The notes: generated by a model from the sequence alone, not told the origin. DNA of 58,689 nt from Actinophytocola sp. (GCF_009379765.1 NZ_WHTD01000036.1:1-58689), one strand, 5' to 3'. Counted from the stretch's first letter, positions 41,592 through 50,152 are shown. Translations and numbers: made by a program.

Positions 41592-42285
41592 GCTCCTCGG
41601 CGGGCCACGGCATCCGCGCGGCGATCGCCGCGCTGTTGTCCGTCCACACGGAACGGGCGGCCCGCTTGGTGTCGTCGCCGTCGTGGAAGGGTGCGCCGAC
41701 CGCGTCCCAGCGCTCGGCGAGCTGGTGGGCCCGCGGGTCGTCGGCCGGGATTCCGCCGCGCACGAGCTCCAGGCCCTGGGTGACCACGTCCTGGAACTCC
41801 CGCTTCGCGGCCTCGACGGCGTCGGCACCGAGCTCGGTGCGGCGCGCGGCGAGCCGGTCGCGCTGGTCCTGGGTGAAGTAGGTCTCGAACATCGACATCA
41901 GCTCCAAGGTCGTCATGAACTCCGTCGGATCGGGCATGCCGGCGCCGTCGAGTCGCTCGAGGAGGCCGCGGACCTGGTCGCGGAGCCGATGGCGGCGCTC
42001 GGCGTGCCCGTCGAGCGCCGCCAGCTGCGCGACGAGCACGTCCCGCATGCCACCCCCGTCGGCGAGCACCGCGGCCACATCCTCGAGCGGGAGCCCGAGC
42101 CCGCGCAACGCGCGGATCCGGTAGAGCCGCCGCACGTCCGCCTCGGTGTACCGCCGATGCCCGGCTGCTGTCCGCCGGCCGGCGGACAGCAGCCCGATCT
42201 CGTCGTAGTGCCGCAGCGCCCGCACGGTGAGCCCGCTGTCCCGCGCCAGCTCCCCGATGCTCCAGAGCCGCTCGTTCCCGATCAC
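41545..42285 (-). CDS. MerR family regulator (TipA-like)
   Basis: A 246-residue regulator: MerR helix-turn-helix LWSIGELARDSGLTVRALRHYDEIGLL (residues 7-33), a linking coiled-coil region with LRDQVRGLLERLD, and a TipAS-type antibiotic-binding C-terminal domain (MFETYFTQDQRDRLAARR, AERWDAVGAPF). TipA proteins bind thiopeptides and activate their own promoter. GTG 42285 is supported by a MerR-type promoter placed so that transcription begins at or next to the start codon (leaderless). Confidence 0.88.
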   Translation of the reverse strand: MIGNERLWSIGELARDSGLTVRALRHYDEIGLLSAGRRTAAGHRRYTEADVRRLYRIRALRGLGLPLEDVAAVLADGGGMRDVLVAQLAALDGHAERRHRLRDQVRGLLERLDGAGMPDPTEFMTTLELMSMFETYFTQDQRDRLAARRTELGADAVEAAKREFQDVVTQGLELVRGGIPADDPRAHQLAERWDAVGAPFHDGDDTKRAARSVWTDNSAAIAARMPWPAEELIELVAYLDRARSSR

Positions 42286-42298
42286 GGAACCGACGGTA

Positions 42299-42323
42299 GA
42301 ACCTCCCGCCACGTCCGGTTCAA
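42299..42323 (-). promoter_or_regulatory. MerR-type promoter/operator with 19-bp spacer
   Basis: On the minus strand TTGAAC (-35, 42323-42318) and TACCGT (-10, ending near 42293) are 19 bp apart, the overlong spacing MerR proteins correct by bending DNA. GAACC (42299-42303) and GGTTC (42317-42321) form the dyad in the spacer. The expected transcription start falls on or beside GTG 42285. Confidence 0.6.
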
Positions 42324-42371
42324 GCCCTGGACCGCCGTCACGAACCAACCACCGAACGCGATGTAACGAAC

Positions 42372-43289
42372 GTGACCGAGGGTGCGTCAGGAACCCCGTC
42401 TCGCGGCACCCGGGCCGCCGCGCTGGTGGGCCTCTGCCTCCTGGCCGGCCTGGTCACGACGGTCCTCCTCGTCGGGCGGGACCGCGAACCCGCGAGCTTG
42501 CCGGGCCCGCCGCCACCGGAGAGCTCGGCGCCCGCGTTCCCGCCCGTGGAGTCGAGCCCACCCCAGGTCGCGCCCACGCCAGAACCCACGCCGGAGGAGA
42601 CGGACCGGCAGGAGACCGTCGACCAGCAACGCGAGCTGCTGCGGAGGGGTCACGTCGCCTATCGCGCGCCGAGTCCCATGCGGGTCGACGACTTGCAGCG
42701 GGTGACCGTCCGGGTGGCGGACACCCTGACGCCCTCCGAGTGGACCGCGAGCCTGCCCGGAACCGGGGTGGTGGAGCTGAACACCGCGATCGTCGGGTCC
42801 GACCTGGTGGCCGAGCTCAGTGGTCCGGACTTCGAGATCAGCCGGGTGGGTGGTGACGACGGCCGGCGGGTGCTGGCCACCGGAGAGTTCGTCGAGTGGG
42901 CCTGGGACGTGCGCCCGCAGCGCAGTGGGCTGCTCCGGCTCGACCTCGTGCTGTACGTGCGCCTGCGCGACGGCGGCCCGCCGCTCGACGTGCGCACCTT
43001 CGATCAGTCCGTCGAGGTCGAGGTGAACGCGTGGTACGGAATCGGCCGGTGGCTGCGGGACTACTGGCCGCTGACCGGGCTGACGGCACCGGTGCTCGCG
43101 ACCGGGGGCTGGGTGCTGGTTCGCAAGGTCCGAGCCAGGCTCCGGTCGAACCCCGAGTCGGGGGCGCCGGACCGGGTGCCGGCCCGCTCAGGCCCAGAAG
43201 TTCGCGATCTCCCGGAGCAGGGGCTGACACCGACCGGAGGCGAGGCCCAGGTGGTACAAGCTCACCCCGGTCGCGCCGGCCGCGGTTAG
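42372..43289 (+). CDS. membrane-anchored protein of unknown function
   Basis: A 305-residue protein, GTG start. One hydrophobic segment at about 17-34 is followed by a Pro/Glu-rich linker (about 38-80). Then comes a beta-rich domain of about 150 residues (VRVADTLTPSEWTASLPG, VEWAWDVRPQRSG), a second hydrophobic stretch near WPLTGLTAPVLATGGWVLV and a basic tail. I do not recognise the family. The tail overlaps the end of the opposite gene by about 100 bp. It starts 86 bp from the divergent MerR gene. Confidence 0.6.
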   Translation: MTEGASGTPSRGTRAAALVGLCLLAGLVTTVLLVGRDREPASLPGPPPPESSAPAFPPVESSPPQVAPTPEPTPEETDRQETVDQQRELLRRGHVAYRAPSPMRVDDLQRVTVRVADTLTPSEWTASLPGTGVVELNTAIVGSDLVAELSGPDFEISRVGGDDGRRVLATGEFVEWAWDVRPQRSGLLRLDLVLYVRLRDGGPPLDVRTFDQSVEVEVNAWYGIGRWLRDYWPLTGLTAPVLATGGWVLVRKVRARLRSNPESGAPDRVPARSGPEVRDLPEQGLTPTGGEAQVVQAHPGRAGRG

Positions 43290-44282
43290 CCGCCGCGCGT
43301 GGTCGAGCAGCTCGGCCGGCTCGGCGGGGGGCAGGACGGTCACGTAGGCGTCGACCGGGCGGCCGGTGCGGGCCGCGCGCACGATCAGGTCCGCCGTCTC
43401 CGGGGCGGTCGGCCACGCCGGGACCACCAGGGCGGCAACGGACCCGGCCGCCGTCGGGGTCAGGCCGGGGGAGGCGCCCGTCGCCCACGGGTCGGGGTGG
43501 GCGTGGAGGGTCACCGGGACGTCGAGCTCCGCCAGGACCTCCGCGCGCAGCAGGTCCGTGGCGGCGTGTCGGGTCTCGAGCAGGGTCGCGGCGAACGGGA
43601 CCTCGCCCGCGGACCCGGCCGCCTCCGCGCGGACCGCGTCGCGCAGTGTCGACACCACCCAGGTGGCATCGAGACCGCGGGACGTCCAGCCGGTCCGGCA
43701 CGCCGGGCAGCAGCACACCGACAGCCAGCGCGTCGCCGCCGGGGTCCACGCGCCGTCGGTCTTCTCGTGGTGGGACAGGTGCGCGAGCCCCAGCTGGCCG
43801 CACGCCTCCAGCGACACCTCGTCCGCGCCCTCGGCCGCCTCACGTGCGAGCGACGCCGCGTACTCCCGTACCTCCGGCCACGACGGGCACAGCGCGTAGG
43901 GGTACCGCTCACCGAAGCAGTTCACGACCGCCACGTCGGGACACTCGACACCGAGCCGGGTGTTGTGGGTGAGCACGACCCACGCCGACACCCGCAGGCC
44001 GGCGGAGCGCAGCGCGGCGGCAGCCGTGTCGAAGGAGGCCGCCGGCATCCAGTCCGGAGCGACAGGACGCAACCGGCGCGACGACCACACCTCCGGGCGC
44101 ACCGGCCGGTACAACGCCGCGTACCGCGCCTCGACGAGCTGGTGCCCGGGATGCAGCGGCGTGGCGGCGCGCGTCGAGTGATACGCCGACGCCAGGGCCA
44201 CAGTGGACACACCAAGCCCAGCCGCCCGCGAAGCGAACGAAGGATCGCCCACCACGTCCCAGGGACAGGCGTGGCCCGTCAC
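43188..44282 (-). CDS. unrecognised protein, probable TIM-barrel fold
   Basis: A 364-residue protein of unassigned function, last in the uronate dehydrogenase/ABC operon. Alternating segments such as GLRVSAWVVLTHN, ADEVSLEAC, PVTLHAHPDPW, VAALVVPAWP and GVSLYHLGLASG suggest a beta/alpha barrel. CCCPACRTGW around residue 170 resembles the Cys-rich loop CxCPxC seen in some glycoside-hydrolase-like barrels. No signal peptide. GTG 44282 overlaps the upstream stop (GTGA); ATG 44288 is an alternative. Context suggests a role in uronic-acid or aldarate metabolism; this is inference. Confidence 0.65.
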   Translation of the reverse strand: MTGHACPWDVVGDPSFASRAAGLGVSTVALASAYHSTRAATPLHPGHQLVEARYAALYRPVRPEVWSSRRLRPVAPDWMPAASFDTAAAALRSAGLRVSAWVVLTHNTRLGVECPDVAVVNCFGERYPYALCPSWPEVREYAASLAREAAEGADEVSLEACGQLGLAHLSHHEKTDGAWTPAATRWLSVCCCPACRTGWTSRGLDATWVVSTLRDAVRAEAAGSAGEVPFAATLLETRHAATDLLRAEVLAELDVPVTLHAHPDPWATGASPGLTPTAAGSVAALVVPAWPTAPETADLIVRAARTGRPVDAYVTVLPPAEPAELLDHARRLTAAGATGVSLYHLGLASGRCQPLLREIANFWA

Positions 44283-45061
44283 TCCCATACGGCATCCAGG
44301 TCGGGCGAGCAGAAGTCGCCGCCCAGGTACACCTTCTCCAGGCCCTCGGCGGGAGCGACCGAAGCGGCGAACACCTCGGCGTCGTCCTGAGGCGCGTAGC
44401 CGAGGGCACGCGCCTCGGTGAGGGAGAACCGGCCGCGGGTGTTCGCCGAGATGCCCCACACCACCCGGAAACCCGGCGACGGCACCGAGATCGCCGCCTC
44501 CGTCAGCCGGGCGCAGTCGTCCGGGGACAGCCAGGTCGCCAGGGCGCGCTCGTTCCACGGCTCCTCGGCGCACGACCCGATCCGCAGGCAGATCACGTCC
44601 AGCCCGTACCGGTCGTGGTACAGGCTCCCGAGCGCCTCCCCGGCCGCCTTGCTCACCCCGTAGTACGTGTCCGGCCGCGGGTACAGGTGCTCCCCCGCCT
44701 CCTCGCCCACCGGGCGGAAGCCGACCGCGTGGTTGCTGCTCGCGAACACCACCCGCGGCACGCCCGCCCGGCGGCACGCCTCCAGCACGGTGTACGTGCC
44801 GTTGATGTTGTGCTCGAGGATGTCCGCCCACGAGGCCTCCCGGCTGTGCCCGCCGAGGTGCAGCACGGCGTCCACATCGGAACAGGCGGCGACCATGACG
44901 TCCATGTCGGACACCGAGCCGCTGACCACCTCCTCGCCGACCCCCGACGTGAGCGGCGCGATGTCCAGCCGCCGCAACGTCCGGCCGGTCCGCGCCAGCC
45001 GCGGCCGCAACATCGTGCCGATGGCGCCGGCCGCGCCGGTGAGCAGGATCCGCTCGGTCAT
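44279..45061 (-). CDS. udh: NAD-dependent uronate dehydrogenase (extended SDR)
   Basis: A 260-residue short-chain dehydrogenase. Seen: the NAD loop LLTGAAGAIGTMLRPRL, LHLGGHSREASWADILEHNI, VVFASSNHAVGF and the catalytic YYGVSK. The GGHS and SSNH blocks match uronate dehydrogenases, which oxidise glucuronate or galacturonate to aldarolactones, better than sugar-nucleotide epimerases. ATGA overlap with the permease. Its coupling to an importer suggests the transported compound is a uronate or a uronate-containing molecule. Confidence 0.85.
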   Translation of the reverse strand: MTERILLTGAAGAIGTMLRPRLARTGRTLRRLDIAPLTSGVGEEVVSGSVSDMDVMVAACSDVDAVLHLGGHSREASWADILEHNINGTYTVLEACRRAGVPRVVFASSNHAVGFRPVGEEAGEHLYPRPDTYYGVSKAAGEALGSLYHDRYGLDVICLRIGSCAEEPWNERALATWLSPDDCARLTEAAISVPSPGFRVVWGISANTRGRFSLTEARALGYAPQDDAEVFAASVAPAEGLEKVYLGGDFCSPDLDAVWE

Positions 45062-45882
45062 GCTGGCTCCTTCAACCTCGTGACGAGCTGCGTCGGGTTC
45101 ACGAAACGCAGCGCGATCACCAGTAGTACCAGCATCGACCCGGTGTAGATGACGGCCATCGCGTCCACCGCCTGCTGGGCCCGGATCCCGGCGGAGAACA
45201 TCGCCTCGTACAGCGACACCACCAGCGTCTGGCTGCCCGGCCCCGCGGTGAGGAAGGTCAGCTCGAACATGCCGACGGTGCGCACCAGCACCAGGATGGA
45301 CGCGGCCAGGATCCCGGGGACGAGCAGCGGCGCGAGCACCCGGCCGAACACCGAGGCCGTCCGCGCCCCGCACATCCGCGCCGCCGCCTCGATCTTCGGG
45401 TCGATCTGCTCGATGAACGGGGTCATCGTCAGCACCACGAACGGCACCGACGGCACCAGGTTCGCGATGATCACCCCGGCCATGCTCCCGGCCAGGTCGA
45501 ACTTGTAGAGCACGGTCGCGAGCGGGATGCCGTAGGTCATGGGCGGCATCAGGATCGGCAGCAGGAACAGCAGCGTCACGAGCTTCTTGCCGGGGAAGTC
45601 CCGGCGCGCCAGCGCGTACGCGGTCGGCACGCCGATCACCACCGACAGCACCACCACGGCGAGCGCCACCTGGACGGTCACCACCAGCACGTCGAGCAGG
45701 TTCAGCTCGCGCCACGCGGTGGCGTACCAGCTCGCGGTCAACCCGTCCGGCCACCAGGTGCCGAACCATTGGGTGGAGAACGAGTTCACCACGACCGACG
45801 CCACCAGCGCGACCAGGTTGACCAGGAAGAACGCCACCGCGCCCCACACGAGCCACGCGCCGGGGCTGCCCACGACCTTCAT
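45058..45882 (-). CDS. ABC transporter permease (PotC-like)
   Basis: A 274-residue inner-membrane permease with six hydrophobic segments. The ATPase-contact loop is KIEAAARMCGARTASVFGRVLAP. It belongs to the PotBC/ThiP-type class rather than the sugar CUT1 class. ATG 45882 is coupled (ATGA) to the first permease; the open frame upstream is not used. Confidence 0.92.
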   Translation of the reverse strand: MKVVGSPGAWLVWGAVAFFLVNLVALVASVVVNSFSTQWFGTWWPDGLTASWYATAWRELNLLDVLVVTVQVALAVVVLSVVIGVPTAYALARRDFPGKKLVTLLFLLPILMPPMTYGIPLATVLYKFDLAGSMAGVIIANLVPSVPFVVLTMTPFIEQIDPKIEAAARMCGARTASVFGRVLAPLLVPGILAASILVLVRTVGMFELTFLTAGPGSQTLVVSLYEAMFSAGIRAQQAVDAMAVIYTGSMLVLLVIALRFVNPTQLVTRLKEPA

Positions 45883-46790
45883 CCCTTGCCTCCCGTCGCG
45901 CCGCGGTAGAGCCTCGACCGCCACAGCAGCACCAGCCCGATCACCGCGAGCATCACGACCGCCATGATCATCGCGATGGCCGAGCCGAGCGGGTAGTCGG
46001 TGTCCCGGAACGCGGACTCGTAGGCGGCGATCGAGATCACCCGCGTCTCCCCCTGCGGCAGGCCGACCAGGTAGGCCGACGGGAACACCGAGAACGCCAG
46101 CACGAACGTCAGGCAGAACGTGATCGCGAGGCCCGGCGCGAGCAGCGGCAGCGTGATGTGGCGGAACCGCCGCCACCGGTCCGCGCCGAGCGTGGCCGCG
46201 GCCTGCTCCAGCGTCGGGTCGATCCCGGACAGGTAGGACAGGGTCAGCAGGAACGCGAACGGGAAGCCGGTGATGATCAGCGAGAACAGCACGCCCCAGT
46301 AGTTGTGCACCAGCCGCACCGGCTCGTCGGCGCCGAGCAGCGCGAGGACCTTGTTGAGCCAGCCGACCGGGCCGAGGTACTGGATGAGCCCCTCGGCGGT
46401 GAGCACCGTGCCGAGCGTGATCGGGACGACGAGGATCGTGGTGAGCAGCCGCTTGCCGCGGAACCGGCCGCGCATCCGGTAGGCGATCGGGACCGACGCC
46501 AGCACGTTGGTCAGGGCGGCCGGGATCGCGAGCCGCAGCGTGATCCAGATCGTGTCGCGCAGGTACGGGTCGCCGAAGAACTTCGTGTAGTTCGCGAACG
46601 GCCCGCCGCCCTCCTCCGGCTGGAACGACAGCTGCAGCCCGTAGAGCACCGGGTAGGCGAACAGCGCGACCACGAACACCACACCGGGGACGAGCAACAG
46701 CAGCGTCCGGTCGATCCCCCGCTCGGCGAGCCGGTGCCGGAGTCCCGGTTTGTCCGGCGCCGCCGGCTTGTCCGGCGCCGCCACGGTCAT
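45879..46790 (-). CDS. ABC transporter permease (PotB-like)
   Basis: A 303-residue permease. After a short cytoplasmic tail with repeated DKPAAPDKP-type residues come six membrane segments. The coupling loop is TLEQAAATLGADRWRRFRHITLPL. ATG 46790 overlaps the ATPase stop. Partner of the PotC-like permease. Confidence 0.92.
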   Translation of the reverse strand: MTVAAPDKPAAPDKPGLRHRLAERGIDRTLLLLVPGVVFVVALFAYPVLYGLQLSFQPEEGGGPFANYTKFFGDPYLRDTIWITLRLAIPAALTNVLASVPIAYRMRGRFRGKRLLTTILVVPITLGTVLTAEGLIQYLGPVGWLNKVLALLGADEPVRLVHNYWGVLFSLIITGFPFAFLLTLSYLSGIDPTLEQAAATLGADRWRRFRHITLPLLAPGLAITFCLTFVLAFSVFPSAYLVGLPQGETRVISIAAYESAFRDTDYPLGSAIAMIMAVVMLAVIGLVLLWRSRLYRGATGGKG

Positions 46791-47842
46791 GGCGCGAACA
46801 CCAGGACCCGCTCGGGCGGCACGTGCAAGGTCACCTCGTCACCCGGGGCCAGGCGGCTCCCGGTGCGCACGTGCAGCGCCTCGCCTCCGGGCAGTTTCGC
46901 CTCCACGGCCTGCTCGCGGCCGTGGTACTCGACGATCTCCACCACGGCCCGCACGGTGTTCTCGCCGTCCTCGGTCACCACGGTGACGTCGCCCGGCCGG
47001 AACGCCGCCACCGCCGCGCCGCCCGCCGCGAGCGCGTCCCGGTTCACCCCGCGCAGCGTCACCCCGGCCGCGGTGAGCGTCACGGCGTCCACACCGGACA
47101 CCGTGGCCGGGAGCATGTTGCGGTAGCCCATGAAGCCGGCCACGTACCGGTTGGCCGGGTGCGCGTACACCTCTTCCGGTGAGCCGACCTGCTGCACGAG
47201 CCCGTCCCGCAGCACCACGAGCCGGTCGGCGAGCGCGAGCGCCTCCTCCTGGTCGTGCGTGACGTAGACGGTGGTGAGCCCGAGCGACTGGTGCAGCCGG
47301 CGGATCTCCGTGCGCATCTCCAGCCGCAGCGCCGCGTCCAGGTTGGACAGCGGCTCGTCCATCAGCACCAGCCGCGGCTCGAGCACGATCGCCCTGGCGA
47401 TCGCGACCCGCTGCTGCTGGCCGCCGGAGAGCTGCGCGGGGAACTTGTGCGCGTGGTCGGTGAGCTGCACGAGCCGCAATGCCTCCTCGACCCGCCGCTC
47501 CCGCTCGGCCTTGCCGACCTTGCGCATGGACAGTCCGAACGCGACGTTGCGGCGCACCGACATGTGCGGGAACAGCGCGTAGTTCTGGAACACCATGCCG
47601 AACCCGCGCCGCTCGGGCGGCACGGTGTCGATCCGCCTGCCGTCCATCAGGATCTGCCCGCCGGAGAGCGGCAGCAGCCCGGCGAGACAGTTCAGCGCGG
47701 TCGACTTGCCACAGCCCGACGGCCCGAGCAACGCGAGGAACTCGCCACCCTTGATCGTCAGGTCGAGGTCCCGCAGCGCCACGTGCTCACCGAAGGCGCG
47801 ACTGACCCGGTCGACATGCAGCTCGGCAAATGAGGTGCTCAC
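46787..47842 (-). CDS. ABC transporter ATP-binding protein (PotA-like)
   Basis: A 351-residue ATPase: Walker A GPSGCGKST, signature LSGGQQQR, Walker B LVLMDEP, switch His in VTHDQEEAL, and a C-terminal TOBE domain (ANRYVAGFMGYRNMLP onward). The type is that of spermidine/putrescine, iron and phosphonate importers. GTG 47842 starts directly at the end of the repeat array; its GTGAGC word resembles the repeat's own starts. Confidence 0.94.
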   Translation of the reverse strand: MSTSFAELHVDRVSRAFGEHVALRDLDLTIKGGEFLALLGPSGCGKSTALNCLAGLLPLSGGQILMDGRRIDTVPPERRGFGMVFQNYALFPHMSVRRNVAFGLSMRKVGKAERERRVEEALRLVQLTDHAHKFPAQLSGGQQQRVAIARAIVLEPRLVLMDEPLSNLDAALRLEMRTEIRRLHQSLGLTTVYVTHDQEEALALADRLVVLRDGLVQQVGSPEEVYAHPANRYVAGFMGYRNMLPATVSGVDAVTLTAAGVTLRGVNRDALAAGGAAVAAFRPGDVTVVTEDGENTVRAVVEIVEYHGREQAVEAKLPGGEALHVRTGSRLAPGDEVTLHVPPERVLVFAP

Positions 47843-47851
47843 GCTGTGCCC

Positions 47852-48057
47852 ATTGGTTCGCTTCGTTCCTCCCGCTCACGGTGCCCATGGTTCGCTTCGT
47901 TCCTCCGCTACTCGCTGCCCCCGCCGTCCAATGACCCGCTCCGTGCGATGCTCGGCGCTGACGCGCCTGCGCTTCCTGTGTTCGATGGTTCGCTTCGTTC
48001 CTCCGCTACTCGCTGTCTTCCTCCGTGCGATGCTCGGCGCTGGCGCGCCTGCGCTTC
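47852..48057. repeat. imperfect tandem repeats between binding-protein and ATPase genes
   Basis: The 31-bp word starting ATGGTTCGCTTCGTTCC occurs identically at 47887-47917 and 47985-48015, with a shortened copy at 47852-47872. A second word, CTCCGTGCGATGCTCGG and 20 bases more, occurs at 47939 and 48021 with one mismatch. Read on the minus strand the units begin GTGAGCGGG and contain GAACCATGG, as the array before galT does (GTGAGCGAG, GAACCATGG). A 70-codon frame (GTG 48088 to TGA 47876) crosses the array and ends in a GTGA. Confidence 0.78.
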
Positions 48058-48094
48058 TCCTACGTCCAGACAGCGAACGCTCCGTCACTCCCGC

Positions 48095-49300
48095 TCACTT
48101 CGTCTTCCCGCTACCGATCTCGCGGTCCCAGCGTTGGAACGCGGCCACCTGCTGCTCGGCCGGGAGCGACGTCTCCTGCGGGTTGTCCGCGATGAGGTCC
48201 TCGTACTCGGGCCTGCCGAACTTCTCGATCGCGTCCTGGGACTCCTGCGGCGCCATGTCGAGCGTGACGTCCTTCACCGCCGGGCCCGGGTAGAAGTAGC
48301 CCTTGTCGTAGGCCTTGGCCTGCTGCTCGGGTTGGAGCATCCACTGGATCAGCGCGAGGTCGGCCGACAGGACGTCCTCGGAGACGCCGCGCGGGACCAC
48401 CGCGTAGTGCGCGTCGGTGACCCAGTGGAAGTCGTCCAGTGTGGTCACCTCCATCCGCTCGGGCACGGTGCCGAGCACCCGCGGGTTGATGTCCCAGCCG
48501 GTGGTGGTCGCGATGATCTCCGAGGTGCCGTTGGCCAGGTTCTTCATCGTGTCCGTGGTGCCCTTGGGGTAGTAGTCCACGTACTTGCCCAGCTCGGCGA
48601 GGTAGTCCCAGGTCTTGTCCCAGCCGGCCTCCGGGTCCTTGGGGTCCGAGTCACCCAGGATGTAGGGCAGGCCCATGAGGAACGTGCGGCCCGGGCCGGA
48701 GTTGGCCGGCTGCGCGTACTGGAACTTGCCGGGATGCGCCTTCGCCCAGTCGAGCAGCTCGTCCGCGGTGGTCGGCGGGTCCGGCACCTTCTGCGGGTCG
48801 TACTCGAGCAGCGGGCCGGACGGGTAGAAGGTGACCGTGACGCCCTGCCCCTGCGCGAGCTCCTGCATGTCCGCGGCGGCCGGCAGGTAGTTCTCCTCGA
48901 GGTCCGGGAACCTGGACTCGAAGTCGGGCAACAGGTTCAGCACGAGCTCCTGCTCGATCACCGACGCGAGGCCGTCGGTGCCGGTGAGCACGAGGTGGGT
49001 CTGCGAGCTGCCGCCGCGCTGCTCGGCCTGCAGCTTGCCCGGCATCTCCGGCGCGGTCGCCTTCGTGTAGTTGACCTTGCTGACGATGTCCGGGTTCTGC
49101 TGGACGAACTCGTCGATCATGCCCTGGGTGAGCTGCAGGTTCCCGGCGATGTCGAGGATGTTCAGCTCGACCGGCTCGGCCGGTTTGTCGGGGACGGCGC
49201 TCGCCGGCGCGCTGGCCGGGGTGTTCTCCTCCGGCGCACCGCACGCCATGCTCGCGACGAGAACCATCGCGACCAGGGCCGGCAACAGTGTCCTGCGCAT
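48095..49300 (-). CDS. extracellular substrate-binding lipoprotein (PotD/family 1 type)
   Basis: A 401-residue binding protein. The signal peptide ends in the lipobox ASMAC (Cys20). The mature protein has the two-lobed family-1 layout (VELNILDIAGNLQLTQGMIDEF, ANSGPGRTFLMGLPY, DDFHWVTDAHYAVVPRG). It resembles YnjB/PotD-like proteins; the ligand cannot be read from sequence. ATG 49300 has AAGGAG upstream. First gene of the operon, separated from its ATPase by the repeat array. Confidence 0.92.
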   Translation of the reverse strand: MRRTLLPALVAMVLVASMACGAPEENTPASAPASAVPDKPAEPVELNILDIAGNLQLTQGMIDEFVQQNPDIVSKVNYTKATAPEMPGKLQAEQRGGSSQTHLVLTGTDGLASVIEQELVLNLLPDFESRFPDLEENYLPAAADMQELAQGQGVTVTFYPSGPLLEYDPQKVPDPPTTADELLDWAKAHPGKFQYAQPANSGPGRTFLMGLPYILGDSDPKDPEAGWDKTWDYLAELGKYVDYYPKGTTDTMKNLANGTSEIIATTTGWDINPRVLGTVPERMEVTTLDDFHWVTDAHYAVVPRGVSEDVLSADLALIQWMLQPEQQAKAYDKGYFYPGPAVKDVTLDMAPQESQDAIEKFGRPEYEDLIADNPQETSLPAEQQVAAFQRWDREIGSGKTK

Positions 49301-49419
49301 CCCGCTCTCCTTCCGAAGTGGACAGTCGCGGCGCTCGGGGGGAGGCACGGAGAACGCGTCTCCCCCACGATCGAACGTCGCCGTCCCATCGCCACGCTCC
49401 AACGTTCGGAGGTCTTCGG

Positions 49420-49473
49420 AGCGTAACCATGTCCAAGGCTTTACTGCAAGGCAAAGCCTTTCCTGAAACTTTC
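49420..49473 (-). promoter_or_regulatory. promoter and operator candidates of the ABC/uronate operon
   Basis: On the minus strand TTGCAG (49449-49444) and TACGCT (49425-49420) are 18 bp apart, a plausible promoter about 120 bp before the binding-protein gene. AAGGCTTT (49435-49442) and AAAGCCTT (49453-49460) form an 8-bp dyad around the -35, and GAAACTTTC (49465-49473) is a second palindrome. These are good places for a repressor to bind. Confidence 0.45.
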
Positions 49474-49505
49474 GGGGCTCATCGGATCGCCGGCCGACTG
49501 AACAT

Positions 49506-49989
49506 TCAGTACGACGGGCGCGGCAGGTGACCCGGCCTGAGCTCGGTGAACGACGGCGGCTGCGGCAGGTCCTGGAACGTGGCGAAGTCGAAGACCTTCT
49601 GGAACGGCTCGGCGAACCGGCCCGCCGCCGCGTTCAGCCGCTCCGGACGCAGCGACGGCCACCGGCCCGTCTCGACCCGCTCGAACAAGGCCCGCATCAG
49701 CACGATCTCCTCGGCCGCGCTGAACGCGCAGTGCGTCGCCCGGCCCGCCCAGAGCTGGCGCAGCTTCGACCACGTCACCCCGGCGCGAGACCTGGCCCGC
49801 GTACCAGCGCTCGTGGGCGGGGTCGGCGCCGTCGGCGACGTTGTGCAGGGTGATCACCGGCGCGGGCGTGGTGCCGCGCGGCACGGCGTGGCGGTACATC
49901 CACGCGAGCGCGGCCGGGTCGGGCGCGATGCGCGGCGCGGCGGCCAGCGTGTCGAGGTCGGCGTCGAGGTCCAGGCCTGCGTCCTCTCT
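49506..49989 (-). pseudogene. C-terminal remnant of an alpha/beta hydrolase
   Basis: Two frames together match the end of a secreted alpha/beta-hydrolase family. The upstream frame reads PAPVITLHNVADGADP and ERWYAGQV; after a break near 49778-49781 (one extra C in a CCCC run) the next frame reads RATHCAFSAAEEIVLMRALF and then LNAAAGRF to the stop. HCAF corresponds to the catalytic-His region in that family as I recall it. The N-terminal two thirds are missing; the sequence beyond 49990 is the promoter of the YCII gene. A true degenerate fragment is the simplest reading. Confidence 0.6.
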
Positions 49990-50152
49990 CCGGAGTCGGT
50001 CGGAACAAGGTCGGAGCCACCGCGAAGATCCGGACACCGCACGCGGAACATCTTCCGGCTAGGTTTTTTCGCGCGGGCTGTCCTCGCGGCCCGGACGGCT
50101 CCGACGTCTCCGCGAGATGTGCCACCGGGGCACCGACGTTCGAGGAGTGACG

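Noticed and set aside
44279..45061. UDP-sugar epimerase
   Set aside because: At 260 residues with GGHS and SSNH motifs it fits uronate dehydrogenase better than the longer sugar-nucleotide epimerases.
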